Below are positions 54,207-63,231 of a stretch of 64,000 bases of DNA, in pieces (within the stretch, counting starts at the first letter, position 1; each line of letters starts with the position of its first letter). The stretch is from Pseudomonas sp. 8O. Its GTDB lineage: Bacteria > Pseudomonadota > Gammaproteobacteria > Pseudomonadales > Pseudomonadaceae. The stretch is taken from positions 992,001-1,056,000 of the forward strand of contig NZ_LR733264.1 of assembly GCF_902506495.1 (NCBI RefSeq). Direction: 5' to 3'. The notes beneath the pieces were generated by a model. The model saw nothing but the letters and a program-made list of their open reading frames with translations. It was not told the origin of the DNA and did no database searches. Made by a program: the position numbers and the translations under genes.

Positions 54207-54866
54207 TCAGTCCCAGCCCTTGGGGCATTGCACGCAGCCGGGCATGTTGGCGCCCTGAAAGTTGCCGAAGCGTACCCGTGCGCCAGTGAGATTGGCGTTT
54301 TCCAGGTTGGAGCCGCCGAGTTTAACTTCCTGCAGGTTGGCGTCTTCCAGATGCGCGCCCTTGAGGTCGGCCTTGCTCAGCCAGGTCATTTCCAGGTTGG
54401 CGGCCTGCAGTTGGACGTTGTGCAGCTTGGCGCCGGAAAGGCGGGCGAACTCCAGGTTGGCGGCGCGCATGTCGGCGCCTTCGAATTGCGCAGCCTGGCC
54501 GAACAGGGCCCAGCCGCTGATGGCCACCAGGCTGGCACCGGACAGGTCGGCCAGGCGCAGGTTGCTCTGTTGCAGGCTGGCGCGGGTCAGGTTGGCGCCG
54601 CGCAGCTTGGCCTTTTCCAGATTGGCCAGGTCGAGGTTGACGTGGCGCAGGTCGGCGCCGGAGAGATCCGCACCGGACAGATCCATGCGGCGCATGTCCA
54701 TGTTGCGCAGGTCGGCGCCGCGCAGGTTGGCGTTGGGGCATTTGCTGTCGGGTTCGATGCGGCAGCCGTTGATCTGCAGGACGCCGTCGCTCTCGGTTTC
54801 GGCGCCGATGGCGTGGCTGCCGATTACCAGCAGCAGGACCGGGATAAGCAGGGGCAGGTAGTTCAT
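54207..54866 (-). CDS. Pentapeptide-repeat protein of the quinoprotein cluster
   Basis: A 219-residue protein: signal peptide/anchor MNYLPLLIPVLLLVIGSHAIG, then about 30 A(D/N)LXX pentapeptide repeats from residue 47 (NANLRGADLRNMDMRRMDLS...), which fold as a right-handed beta-helix, ending with CVQCPKGWD. A Cys pair is at the tail (CVQC) and one Cys at each of two early positions. Such a protein lies at the same place in the P. putida ped cluster. Function unknown. A longer start at 55028 is rejected because it runs through a REP element. Confidence 0.85.
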   Translation of the reverse strand: MNYLPLLIPVLLLVIGSHAIGAETESDGVLQINGCRIEPDSKCPNANLRGADLRNMDMRRMDLSGADLSGADLRHVNLDLANLEKAKLRGANLTRASLQQSNLRLADLSGASLVAISGWALFGQAAQFEGADMRAANLEFARLSGAKLHNVQLQAANLEMTWLSKADLKGAHLEDANLQEVKLGGSNLENANLTGARVRFGNFQGANMPGCVQCPKGWD

Positions 54867-54931
54867 GGCGAGTCCTCGGGGGTGAGTGCCTGATTCGCTT
54901 CGTGGCTGAAGCGGAGCTCCTACGGGAACGG

Positions 54932-55010
54932 GTAGGGTGCGCCGTGTGCACCGCGGGTGAATGCGATAACTAGGTGGCTGTGAAAAGCTGGTGCGCATGG
55001 CGCACCCTAC
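54932..55010. repeat. Inverted pair of REP-like palindromes
   Basis: A direct copy at 54932-54952 and an inverted copy at 54990-55010, between pedE and the pentapeptide gene. Confidence 0.8.
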
Positions 55011-55031
55011 GGTGCGCCATGCTTTCAACCG

Positions 55032-56900
55032 TTAGCGTTTGGCGCTGGCCTTGTCCCAGCTCGGCAGCTTGAACACCCAGAAGGAACCGCCCTGGGCGAC
55101 CGGCTTGGTCAGGTCGGCCATATCGCCGCCCCACAGCGGCACGGCGCCGCCGTAACCGGCGGTCACACCGATGTACTGCTCACCGTCCTGTTCCCAGGTG
55201 ACGGGCGGGGAGATGATCCCGGTGCCGACCTGGAACTTCCACAGCTCCTCGCCGTTCTTGGCGTCGAAGGCCTTGAAGTAACCGTCGCCGGTGCCGGTGA
55301 ACACCAGATTGCCCTTGGTGGCGAGTACGCCGGCCCACAGTGGCAGGCGCTCCTTGTGTTCCCAGGCGACCTTGCCGGTGGTCGGGTTCATCGCGCGCAG
55401 GATGCCGACGTGGTCGTCGAACAGGCGCTTGATGCGAAAGCCCATGCCCAGGTAGGCGGAACCCTTCTTGTAGTGCGCCTCTTCGGCCCAGTAGTCCTCC
55501 TTCCAGTGGTTGGCCGGTACGTAGAACAGGCCGGTGTCCTGGCTGTAGGCCATGGGGTTCCAGTTCTTGCCGCCGAGGAAGGGTGGGGAGACCTCGACCA
55601 CTTCACCCTTGCTTTCGCCCGGCTTCGGCTTCGGCTTCTGCGGGCGCTGGCCTTCGTTCTCGACCGGACGACCGGTTTCCAGGTCGATGTGGCTGGCCCA
55701 GGTGATCTTGTCGACGAAGGGGAAGGCGTTCTTCAATTTGCCGTTGGCGCGGTCGACCACATAGAAGAAGCCGTTGCGGTCGGCGTGGGCGGTGGCCTTG
55801 GTGACCTTGCCGTCCTTGTCCTTGTAGTCGAACAGCACCAGCTCGTTGTTGCCGGAGAAGTCCCAGGCATCGTTCGGGGTGTGCTGGTAGAACCACTTCA
55901 CTTCACCGGTGGTGGGGTCGACGCCGACCTGGCCGGAGGTGTACAGGCTGTCGTAGTCCTTGGGATTACCGCCGTCGCTGGTGCGCGCCCAGCCGTTCCA
56001 GGGTGCCGGGTTGCCAGCGCCGATGATGATGGTGTTGGTTTCGGCATCGAAACTGGCGCTCTGCCACGGCGCACCACCGCCCTGGCTCCAGGCTTCCTTC
56101 TTGCCGGTCGGGTGGTTGGGATCATCCGGCCAGCTCGGCGCCTTGACGTCGCCGGTCGGGGTGCTGTCCTTGCCGTTCAGGCGGCCCATGTGGCCTTCGA
56201 CGAACGGACGCATCCAAACTTCCTCGCCGGTATCCGGGTCGCGGGCGAACAGGCGGCCGACCACGCCGAATTCGTCACCAGAGCTGCCGTGGATCAGCAG
56301 CACCTTGCCGCTCTTGCCGTCCTTCACGATGGTCGGCGCGCCGGTCATGGTGTAGCCGGCAGAGTGATCACCGAACTTCTTGTTCCAGACCACCTTGCCG
56401 GTGTCCTTGTTCAGCGCCACGACGCGGGCGTCGAGGGTGCCGAAGTAGATCTTGTCGCCATAGATGGCGGCGCCACGGTTGACCACGTCGCAGCACGGGC
56501 GGATGTCGTCGGGCAGGCGATGGCTATAGGTCCACAGGCGCTTGCCGGTCTTGGCATCCAGGGCGAATACCCGCGAGTAGGAGCCGGTCACGTAGACCAC
56601 GCCGTCGTGGATGATGGCCTGGGATTCCTGGCCGCGCTGTTTCTCGTCACCGAAGGAGTAGCTCCAGGCCGGTGTCAGCTTGAACACGTTTTCGGCGTTC
56701 ACCTGAGCCAGTGGGCTCCAGCGCTGGGCATTGGTGCCCAAGCCGTACTGCAGCACGTTGCTGGTGGTGGTGTGGTCGTTGGCGATGTCGTCCCAGGTCA
56801 CCGGCTTGGCGATCGCGCCCTGGCTCAGCGCCAGGCTGCCGGCCAGCATCAGGGCAAGCGCCAGGGGGCGTGGGGTGCTGGGTAGGTTTCTTGTTGTCAT
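55032..56900 (-). CDS. pedE: PQQ-dependent alcohol dehydrogenase, calcium type (PedE/ExaA)
   Basis: A 622-residue periplasmic quinoprotein: signal peptide ending AIAKP, eight-bladed propeller, the vicinal disulfide RPCCDVV (136-137), and a catalytic Asp in AWDFSG (D347-F348-S349). The residue two after the catalytic Asp is Ser, the calcium-type signature. It oxidises primary alcohols such as ethanol and 2-phenylethanol with PQQ and passes electrons to PedF. The start at 56900 has a GGAAG site; ATG 56915 has none. Motif A and B lie upstream, divergent from pedF. Confidence 0.93.
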   Translation of the reverse strand: MTTRNLPSTPRPLALALMLAGSLALSQGAIAKPVTWDDIANDHTTTSNVLQYGLGTNAQRWSPLAQVNAENVFKLTPAWSYSFGDEKQRGQESQAIIHDGVVYVTGSYSRVFALDAKTGKRLWTYSHRLPDDIRPCCDVVNRGAAIYGDKIYFGTLDARVVALNKDTGKVVWNKKFGDHSAGYTMTGAPTIVKDGKSGKVLLIHGSSGDEFGVVGRLFARDPDTGEEVWMRPFVEGHMGRLNGKDSTPTGDVKAPSWPDDPNHPTGKKEAWSQGGGAPWQSASFDAETNTIIIGAGNPAPWNGWARTSDGGNPKDYDSLYTSGQVGVDPTTGEVKWFYQHTPNDAWDFSGNNELVLFDYKDKDGKVTKATAHADRNGFFYVVDRANGKLKNAFPFVDKITWASHIDLETGRPVENEGQRPQKPKPKPGESKGEVVEVSPPFLGGKNWNPMAYSQDTGLFYVPANHWKEDYWAEEAHYKKGSAYLGMGFRIKRLFDDHVGILRAMNPTTGKVAWEHKERLPLWAGVLATKGNLVFTGTGDGYFKAFDAKNGEELWKFQVGTGIISPPVTWEQDGEQYIGVTAGYGGAVPLWGGDMADLTKPVAQGGSFWVFKLPSWDKASAKR

Positions 56901-57034
56901 CGTTGTGCTTCCCATTGGAGGTGGTAGGTCGCTGCAGTGGCACCGTGAGAACGCGGTGCAGGAGAGGTTCTGCAGTGGCAAGCCGATGGTGGTACCCGGC
57001 CACCTTTGCGCCTACGGAAAAACTCCCGCCCTTG

Positions 57035-57051
57035 CCGGGAGGATTTCCCGG
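57035..57051. promoter_or_regulatory. Motif B inverted repeat, pedE/pedF
   Basis: CCGGGAGGATTTCCCGG is a perfect 6-bp inverted repeat with a 5-bp spacer. It starts 135 bp upstream of the pedE start codon, a typical activator position, and lies 179 bp before pedF. Confidence 0.65.
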
Positions 57052-57106
57052 CCGGCACATGACTTGGCCTTGCTGCCAAGGCATCACGCACACCCCCACC
57101 CAAGCC

Positions 57107-57124
57107 CTACTACCAAGGGACTAG
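57107..57124 (+). promoter_or_regulatory. Motif A site upstream of pedF
   Basis: CTACTACCAAGGGACTAG, the consensus form, ends 105 bp before the pedF start codon. Confidence 0.7.
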
Positions 57125-57229
57125 AGCCCGGCCACCAAAGCAGCATTCGGTGCTTTGCGCGGCCTTTCTAAGATGGTCGTCACGAGCTCTGAACGGGCTG
57201 TCTTACGTGCATTCGATGAGGTCCTGGCC

Positions 57230-57652
57230 ATGAACAACAAGAAGATCAAAACCACCCTGGCGTTGCTGCTGCTCGCTGCGTCTACCACCCTCTGGGCACA
57301 CGGCGACGTGGTGCCGCAGGCGGTGAACACCGATGGGCTGGAACCCTTGGGTGAAGAGTGGCTGGACGAGAACCCCTACCGCGACAACCCGCGCGCCATC
57401 GAGATCGGCTCCTCGGCGTACAACCAGAACTGCGCCGCCTGCCACGGCCTGGAGGCCAAATCCGGTGGTATCGCTCCGGACCTGCGCTTGTTGGAGCTGG
57501 GGGCCAGCGGTGACGAATGGTTCAAGGAGCGCGTGATCAATGGCGCGGTGCGCGATGGCCGCGTGTACATGCCGAAGATGGCTGACTTCCTCAGTCAGGA
57601 AGCGCTGTGGGCGGTGCGCAGCTATCTGGAGAGCGTGCACGTCGAGGAGTAA
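57230..57652 (+). CDS. pedF: Cytochrome c550 (PedF/ExaB)
   Basis: A 140-residue periplasmic c-type cytochrome: signal peptide MNNKKIKTTLALLLLAASTTLWA, haem motif CAACH, and the axial Met in RVYMPKMADFL. It accepts electrons from the quinoprotein dehydrogenase. I start it at 57230; the earlier in-frame ATG at 57155 lies within the promoter. It is followed by the MoxJ-like binding-protein gene. Confidence 0.92.
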   Translation: MNNKKIKTTLALLLLAASTTLWAHGDVVPQAVNTDGLEPLGEEWLDENPYRDNPRAIEIGSSAYNQNCAACHGLEAKSGGIAPDLRLLELGASGDEWFKERVINGAVRDGRVYMPKMADFLSQEALWAVRSYLESVHVEE

Positions 57653-57800
57653 GCGCTTGATGATAAATCTGCTGCGCTCGGCATCTCGCGTATCGGCGGT
57701 GCTCGCAATGCTCATGCATTTCAATACATTCCGCTTGCTGCGCGCAGGCCCTGCGCGACCTGCCATCGCTCGCGACGATTTCTTCATAAGCGCTCGCACA

Positions 57801-58673
57801 ATGCACCGGCTGATCGCTTTTTGGGCTCTGCTGCTGTGCCTCGGCACTGCTCAGGCACAGGTGCGCGATTTTGACCGCATCACCGAGTCGGGCACTCTGC
57901 GTGTGGCGCTGTACCAGAACTTCCCGCCTTACAGCTACGAGCAGGATGGCCAGCCGCGCGGCGTCGACTACGAGCTGGCCAAGGCACTGGCCGAAGGGCT
58001 CGGCCTGAAGCTGGAGCTCATGTGGGCGCCGCCAGGCGAAAAGCTTGACGACGACCTGCGTGACTACATCTGGCGTGGCCGGGTGACTGCGCAGGGTCAG
58101 TTGGCCGATCTGATGCTGCGCGTGCCGTACGACCGTGACTACGCGCAGATGCGCAATGAACTGGGTGAGTTGGTCAACGAGCGCGTGGTGATGTTCGGTC
58201 CCTACCAGCGCGAGCGCTGGCAGTTGGCCTTCGATCGTCGGCGTCTACCCGAAGTGCCGAGCATCGTTGCTTTGCGCCAGCACCCGGTCGGGGTGGAGGT
58301 CGAGAGCGTGCCGTCGTTCTACCTGAGTTCGGTGCAGGGCGGCATGCTCAGTCAGGAAACCCGGCATTACCCGACGCCGAAGCGGGCCTTTGCGGCCATG
58401 CAGGGTGGTGAGGTGGATGCGGTGATGGCCCTGCGTGGCGAGGTGGATTGGCTGCTACACGAGGCGGACGATCCGCAGCTGGCGCTGGCCGAGAATGCCT
58501 ATCCGGACATGGGCCGGCAGATCTGGGAAATCGGCATGGCGGTACACGAGACCAATCGACAACTGGCCTATGCCCTGGAAGAACAGCTGGAAAACCTGAT
58601 TCTCGATGGCTCGCTCGAGCGCCTGTACGCGCGCTACGGGCTGCGTTACGAGAAGCCAGAACAATACCAATAA
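57801..58673 (+). CDS. Quinoprotein dehydrogenase-associated periplasmic binding protein (MoxJ-like)
   Basis: A 290-residue solute-binding-like protein (SBP_bac_3 fold): signal peptide MHRLIAFWALLLCLGTAQAQ, then ESGTLRVALYQNFPPYSYEQDG and QPRGVDYELAKALAEGLGLKLEL. Related MxaJ proteins help assemble methanol dehydrogenase. The start is uncertain: ATG 57801 precedes the signal peptide but lacks a good ribosome-binding site, while ATG 57660 has GAGGAG upstream but adds an odd 47-residue leader. I favour 57801. Confidence 0.82.
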   Translation: MHRLIAFWALLLCLGTAQAQVRDFDRITESGTLRVALYQNFPPYSYEQDGQPRGVDYELAKALAEGLGLKLELMWAPPGEKLDDDLRDYIWRGRVTAQGQLADLMLRVPYDRDYAQMRNELGELVNERVVMFGPYQRERWQLAFDRRRLPEVPSIVALRQHPVGVEVESVPSFYLSSVQGGMLSQETRHYPTPKRAFAAMQGGEVDAVMALRGEVDWLLHEADDPQLALAENAYPDMGRQIWEIGMAVHETNRQLAYALEEQLENLILDGSLERLYARYGLRYEKPEQYQ

Positions 58674-58694
58674 GAGTCGAGCCGGAGGTGGGCG

Positions 58695-59444
58695 ATGGAT
58701 TGGCGTAGCCTGATGTTGCTGGCCCTGTTTGCCTGGGCCTGGGAAGCGCGGGCGGCCGCGCCCGATCCGGTCACCTCGGTGATGTGGGATTACTACCATC
58801 AGCGCCTGCTCAACGGAGAAGCCTTCGTCTTCGACGACAAGGTTCGCCTCGAGGTGCCGCCATTCGCCGAGGATGCGCGCCAGGTGCCGATCCAGATCGA
58901 CGCCAGCGCCTACCGCGGCAAGGTCAAGCGCATTCTGGCCTGGGCCGAGCTCAATCCCATCCCGCGTATTCTCGACTTCGCCCCTGGCGAGCACCTGGAG
59001 CCGAGTCTGGCCATTCGCATTCGGGTCGAGCAGGCCACGCCGATTCGCGCGGCGGTGCTCACCGACGATGGCGTCTGGCATATCGGCTCGGCTCGTGTCG
59101 AAGCAGCAGGCGGTGGGTGCACAGCGCCCAGCGTGGTTCGTGCCGAGGCCGGCTGGGAGGAGCGTCTGGGCCAGGTACTGGGCAAACGCTTCGTGCGCGG
59201 TGAGGACAGCCGCCTGCGCCTGCAGGTCTCGCACCCGATGGATAACGGCCTGGTTGGCGGCATCCCCGAGTTCTACATCGAACAAGCCGAGTTGCGCGAT
59301 GCCGATGGCCAGGTGCTGGGACGTATCGAGCTGTTCCCGGCGGTTAGCGAGAATCCGACGCTGACCTTCGATGTGCGCGGTGACCGGCACGCCGAACTGT
59401 GGCTGCGTGACAACAACGGCAACGAATTTCAGGCCGCGTTCTGA
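58695..59444 (+). CDS. Quinoprotein dehydrogenase-associated SoxYZ-like carrier
   Basis: A 249-residue exported protein, SoxY-like in the first part and SoxZ-like in the second (LRLQVSHPMDNGL is the SoxZ signature). Where SoxY has GGCGG, this has AAGGGCTAP (Cys near 142). SoxYZ carries sulfur intermediates on its Cys; a role in the quinoprotein system is not known. It follows the MoxJ-like gene by 21 bp in one operon. Confidence 0.85.
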   Translation: MDWRSLMLLALFAWAWEARAAAPDPVTSVMWDYYHQRLLNGEAFVFDDKVRLEVPPFAEDARQVPIQIDASAYRGKVKRILAWAELNPIPRILDFAPGEHLEPSLAIRIRVEQATPIRAAVLTDDGVWHIGSARVEAAGGGCTAPSVVRAEAGWEERLGQVLGKRFVRGEDSRLRLQVSHPMDNGLVGGIPEFYIEQAELRDADGQVLGRIELFPAVSENPTLTFDVRGDRHAELWLRDNNGNEFQAAF

Positions 59445-59456
59445 ACGCTGCAGCCT

Positions 59457-59477
59457 GTAGGGTGCGCCGTGCGCACC
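59457..59477. repeat. REP-like palindrome
   Basis: A single direct copy of TAGGGTGCGCCGTGCGCACC within the operon, between the SoxYZ-like and metallohydrolase genes. Confidence 0.8.
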
Positions 59478-59498
59478 AACCCCATCTAGGAGGCCACC

Positions 59499-60428
59499 AT
59501 GCGCTGGATGCTATTGATGATGTGCCTGTTCGCCAGCCTGGCTCAGGCACTCGACTACCACCTGCAACCCCGACAAATCGCTGATGGCGTCTGGCTGCTG
59601 GAAGGCAGTACCGATAATTTCGCTGTGGAAAACGGCGGCAATATCGTCAATATCGGCTTCATCGAAACTGCGGACGGGGTGGTGGTGATCGATACCGGCC
59701 CGTCGCGTCGTTTCGGTGAGGCGTTGCGCCAGAGCATCGAGAAAACTACTGGCAAGCCCGTGGTGCGCGTGTTGCTGACCCATCACCACCCGGATCATGT
59801 ACTGGGCAACCAGGCTTTCGCTGACACGCCCATCGCGGCGCTACCCGAGACCAGCCGGTTGCTGGCCGAGCAGGGCGATGCGATGGCAGAGAACATGTAC
59901 CGCCTGGTCGGCGACTGGATGCGTGGCACCGAGGTGGTGCTGCCCACCGAAGAGATACAGGAAGGCGTACTTGCGATCGGCGACAGGCGCCTGCAACTGC
60001 TGGCGCTGCGCGGGCATACCGGCGCCGACCTGGCGATTCTCGACGAGCGCACGGGCGTGTTGTTCGCCGGCGATGTCCTGTTCTATCAGCGCGCACTGAC
60101 CACGCCGAACAGCCCGGGGCTGGACGTATGGCTGGCCGACCTGGATCGGCTCGAAGCGTTGCCCTGGAAGCAGATTGTGCCCGGCCACGGGCCAGTGACC
60201 AAGGATGCGGCGCCGTTCGTGCAGATGCGTGATTACCTGGACTGGCTCGATGGTTTGCTGCGTGAGGGTGCGGAGCAGGGCGCGGAGATGAACGAGCTGA
60301 TCCGCGCCCCCATCCCCGAGCGGTTCGCCCAGGTCAGCCTGAGTCGTTACGAGCTGATCCGCAGCGCCAGCCATCTCTACCCGCGCTACGAGCGCAACGC
60401 CATGGAGCGGGTGGATACCAACCCGTAG
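59499..60428 (+). CDS. Quinoprotein relay system zinc metallohydrolase 1
   Basis: A 309-residue exported metallo-beta-lactamase-fold protein: signal peptide ending AQALD, zinc motif THHHPDH (94-100), further His and Asp in GHTGADL and LFAGDVL, and PGHGP at the last ligand. It belongs to the group found with quinoprotein dehydrogenases and SoxYZ-like carriers. The reaction is unknown. An AGGAGGCC ribosome-binding site precedes ATG 59499. Confidence 0.87.
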   Translation: MRWMLLMMCLFASLAQALDYHLQPRQIADGVWLLEGSTDNFAVENGGNIVNIGFIETADGVVVIDTGPSRRFGEALRQSIEKTTGKPVVRVLLTHHHPDHVLGNQAFADTPIAALPETSRLLAEQGDAMAENMYRLVGDWMRGTEVVLPTEEIQEGVLAIGDRRLQLLALRGHTGADLAILDERTGVLFAGDVLFYQRALTTPNSPGLDVWLADLDRLEALPWKQIVPGHGPVTKDAAPFVQMRDYLDWLDGLLREGAEQGAEMNELIRAPIPERFAQVSLSRYELIRSASHLYPRYERNAMERVDTNP

Positions 60429-60439
60429 TAGCCCGCTTG

Positions 60440-60640
60440 CGGGCGATGGTGTTGGCCGGTGGGCTTTATCGCCGGCAAGCCGGCTCCTACAGGAGCACCA
60501 GCTTCGTAGCCCGGATGAAATCCGGGAGAAATATGCTCGCTACCCCCGGATTTCATCCGGGCTACAGGCTGCTCTTGTGGGAGGGGCTTTAGCCGCGACT
60601 TGCGTATAAGGGCGTCGCCGCTAAAGCGCCTCCCACATTA
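60440..60640. repeat. Three intergenic palindromic repeat elements
   Basis: A GCCGGCAAGCCGGCTCCTAC element (about 60466-60490), an inverted pair of GTAGCCCGGATGAAATCCGG with its complement (60506-60565), and a GTGGGAGGGGCTTTAGCCGC pair (60577-60638). Confidence 0.8.
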
Positions 60641-60649
60641 CGTCTGAGG

Positions 60650-61036
60650 CTAAAGCTCTTCGTCGTCACGAATCAGCACGTAATGACGGCCGTGCTCGGT
60701 CTCTTCGTGGTCGTAGACGTAATACATCACCACGTCGCCCAGGCTGGACTGCACGGCCACGTAGTCACCGCTGTCGGGCATGAAGAACTCCCGGGTGGCG
60801 GGCTTGGCCACGCATTCGATGTGGGCCGTGACGAAGTGCGTGGGGTCTTCTTCGCCGTAGTAATCCTCGCGCTGGTGCGCATCCCAGTCCTGCGGCGGCT
60901 CGAAGGCGCCGGTGATGAGGACTTTGGCGTCGCCCAGATCCTGCTCTTCGGCATCCGGGTCCTGCTCGTCGGGGCGATAGACCGTGCAGTCCAGTGCATC
61001 GGGATGGTTGAGGATTTCCTGGCGAGGGTGGGGCAC
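60650..61036 (-). CDS. Acidic conserved hypothetical protein
   Basis: A 128-residue protein with about one quarter Asp and Glu, no signal peptide and no membrane segment. The C-terminal half (VTAHIECVAKPATREFFMPDSGDYV, VVMYYVYDHEETEHGRHYVL, quoted in parts) looks like a compact beta domain. It starts with GTG behind GGAG. I do not recognise it. It lies on the opposite strand between the ped genes and pedH, so it may be a passenger. Confidence 0.65.
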   Translation of the reverse strand: MPHPRQEILNHPDALDCTVYRPDEQDPDAEEQDLGDAKVLITGAFEPPQDWDAHQREDYYGEEDPTHFVTAHIECVAKPATREFFMPDSGDYVAVQSSLGDVVMYYVYDHEETEHGRHYVLIRDDEEL

Positions 61037-61127
61037 GGGCGTCTCCGGTCAGAATGTGCGGGCGGCCAAGTGTCAGGCAAAGCCGTGGCCGCCGCAATCT
61101 CCATGATTGCAGCCTGTGGAGCAGGTA

Positions 61128-61145
61128 TTGCTACCAAGGAACGAG
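61128..61145 (+). promoter_or_regulatory. Motif A-like site upstream of pedH
   Basis: TTGCTACCAAGGAACGAG matches CTACTACCAAGGGACTAG at 14 of 18 positions and ends 108 bp before the pedH start, the same spacing as at pedF and the aldehyde dehydrogenase gene. Confidence 0.6.
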
Positions 61146-61205
61146 GAAAATCGGCTAGGGGTGCAATTGTTGGGTGGCCTGTGCGAGCCAAGAATTTGCG
61201 GCAGA

Positions 61206-61222
61206 CCGGGAAAAATTCCCGG
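61206..61222. promoter_or_regulatory. Motif B inverted repeat, pedH
   Basis: CCGGGAAAAATTCCCGG is a perfect 6-bp inverted repeat with a 5-bp spacer. It ends 31 bp before the pedH start codon, a position expected of a repressor site. Confidence 0.65.
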
Positions 61223-61253
61223 CAATAACAATGAACCCGCAGAGGTAGCCGCA

Positions 61254-63029
61254 ATGAAACACGCCGGTCTTCGCCAGCCCTTCCTCCTCACCGCACTCTG
61301 TGCCGCCATGCTGTTGCCGTCCGCCGCCGCACTGGCGGTCACCGACGCCGAGATTCTCAAGGACGCCACCACCACCGACGAGATCGTCACCAACGGTCTC
61401 GGTCTGCAGGGCCAGCGTTACAGCCCGCTGAACATCCTCAACGATCAGAACGTCAAGGAACTGCGCCCGGTGTGGACCATGTCCTTCGGCGGCGAGAAGC
61501 AGCGCGGCCAACAGGCCCAGCCGCTGATCAAGGACGGCGTGATGTACGTCACCGCCTCCTACTCGCGGGTGTTCGCCGTCGACGCGCGTACCGGCAAGGA
61601 ACTGTGGCAGTACGAGGCGCGCCTGCCGGACGACATCCGCCCCTGCTGCGACGTGATCAACCGTGGCGTTGCCCTGTACGACGATCTGGTGATCTTCGGC
61701 ACCCTCGACGCCAAGCTGGTGGCGCTGAACAAGGACACCGGCAAGGTGGTGTGGCGCAAGAACGTCGCCGACCACAAGGCCGGCTATTCCATCACCGCCG
61801 CGCCGCTGGTGGTGGGTGGCAAGCTGATCACCGGCGTGTCTGGTGGTGAGTTCGGCGTGGTCGGCAAGATCGAGGCTTACGACCCGAAGAATGGCGAGCT
61901 GCTGTGGAGCCGCCCGACCGTCGAAGGCCACATGGGCTACGTCTACAAGGACGGCAAGGCGGTCGAGAACGGCATCAGCGGTGGCGAGTCCGGCAAGACC
62001 TGGCCGGGCGATCTGTGGAAGACCGGCGGCGCCGCGCCCTGGCTGGGCGGCTACTACGATGCCGACACCAATCTGCTGTTCTTCGGTACCGGTAACCCGG
62101 CGCCGTGGAACTCGCACCTGCGTCCCGGCGACAACCTCTATTCGTCCTCGCGCCTGGCGCTGAACCCGGACGACGGCAGCATCAAGTGGCACTTCCAGAC
62201 CACGCCGCACGACGGTTGGGACTTCGACGGGGTCAACGAGTTGATCTCCTTCGATTACCAGGAAGGCGGCAAGACCGTGAAGGCCGCAGCGACCGCCGAC
62301 CGCAATGGCTTTTTCTACGTGCTCGACCGCACCAACGGCAAGTTCATCCGTGGCTTCCCCTTCGTCGACAAGATCACCTGGGCCAAGGGCCTGGACAAGA
62401 ATGGCCGGCCGATCTACGACGACAGCAACCGTCCCGGCTCGCCGAGCGCGAAGGAGAAGGGCAAGAGCGTGTTCTCCGCACCGGCCTTCCTCGGCGCGAA
62501 GAACTGGATGCCCATGGCCTACAGCCAGGACACAGGGCTGTTCTACGTGCCGTCCAACGAGTGGGGCATGGATATCTGGAACGAAGACATTGCCTACAAG
62601 AAGGGTGCGGCCTACCTGGGCGCCGGCTTCACCATCAAACCACTCAATGAGGACTACATCGGCGTGCTGCGCGCCATCGATCCGAAGACCGGTAAGGAAG
62701 TCTGGCGCCACAAGAACTATGCGCCGCTGTGGGGCGGGGTACTGACCACCAAGGGCAACCTGGTGTTCACCGGCAACCCGGAAGGCTACCTGCAGGCGTT
62801 CAACGCCAAGACCGGCGAGAAAGTCTGGGAATTCCAGACCGGCTCGGGCGTGATCGGCTCGCCCGTGACCTGGGAAATGGACGGCGAGCAGTACGTCTCG
62901 GTGCTATCCGGCTGGGGTGGTGCGGTGCCGCTGTGGGGCGGCGAGGTGGCCAAGCGCGTCAAGCACCTGAATCAGGGCGGCATGCTGTGGACCTTCAAGC
63001 TGCCGAAGGAACTGGTGGCCAAGCGCTGA
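61254..63029 (+). CDS. pedH: PQQ-dependent alcohol dehydrogenase, lanthanide type (PedH)
   Basis: A 591-residue periplasmic quinoprotein: signal peptide ending AAALAV, vicinal Cys pair RPCCDV (131-132), and the catalytic Asp in GWDFDG (D323-F324-D325). Asp325 is the extra carboxylate of lanthanide-dependent dehydrogenases (the DxD signature). It should be active only with rare-earth ions and PQQ. Motif A and motif B lie upstream and an intrinsic terminator downstream. The start at 61254 precedes a good signal peptide. Confidence 0.94.
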   Translation: MKHAGLRQPFLLTALCAAMLLPSAAALAVTDAEILKDATTTDEIVTNGLGLQGQRYSPLNILNDQNVKELRPVWTMSFGGEKQRGQQAQPLIKDGVMYVTASYSRVFAVDARTGKELWQYEARLPDDIRPCCDVINRGVALYDDLVIFGTLDAKLVALNKDTGKVVWRKNVADHKAGYSITAAPLVVGGKLITGVSGGEFGVVGKIEAYDPKNGELLWSRPTVEGHMGYVYKDGKAVENGISGGESGKTWPGDLWKTGGAAPWLGGYYDADTNLLFFGTGNPAPWNSHLRPGDNLYSSSRLALNPDDGSIKWHFQTTPHDGWDFDGVNELISFDYQEGGKTVKAAATADRNGFFYVLDRTNGKFIRGFPFVDKITWAKGLDKNGRPIYDDSNRPGSPSAKEKGKSVFSAPAFLGAKNWMPMAYSQDTGLFYVPSNEWGMDIWNEDIAYKKGAAYLGAGFTIKPLNEDYIGVLRAIDPKTGKEVWRHKNYAPLWGGVLTTKGNLVFTGNPEGYLQAFNAKTGEKVWEFQTGSGVIGSPVTWEMDGEQYVSVLSGWGGAVPLWGGEVAKRVKHLNQGGMLWTFKLPKELVAKR

Positions 63030-63045
63030 TTGCTTGAGGTCTCAG

Positions 63046-63074
63046 ACGATGGCCGGACTCTGTCCGGCCATCGT
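63046..63074 (+). terminator. Intrinsic terminator of pedH
   Basis: A 12-bp stem ACGATGGCCGGA/TCCGGCCATCGT with loop CTCTG, followed by a weak CGTTTC tail. Confidence 0.8.
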
Positions 63075-63231
63075 CGTTTCCGGCGCCTGCCTGCCCGCGC
63101 CGAGTCGCTGTGAAATACCACGGCGGATTTTCGCGTTCGGGAACGCAAGACCAGGCGAACGGGTCTAGCCTTTAGCTTCCACAGCCTCGTGCCTCGCTGC
63201 CAAAAGCCCGTGCCAGACAGCTCTTGCCGCT

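Larger units (their letters stand above)
56901..57229. other. 329-bp divergent promoter region between pedE and pedF
   Basis: No gene. It contains motif B (57035-57051), a related CGGAAAAACTCCCG at 57015-57028, and motif A (57107-57124), and it serves both pedE (-) and pedF (+). Confidence 0.7.

Noticed and set aside
55356..56885. A 509-residue open frame antisense to pedE
   Set aside because: Codon-bias shadow of PedE with no start signal or domain. A similar frame (61155-62711) lies antisense to pedH.
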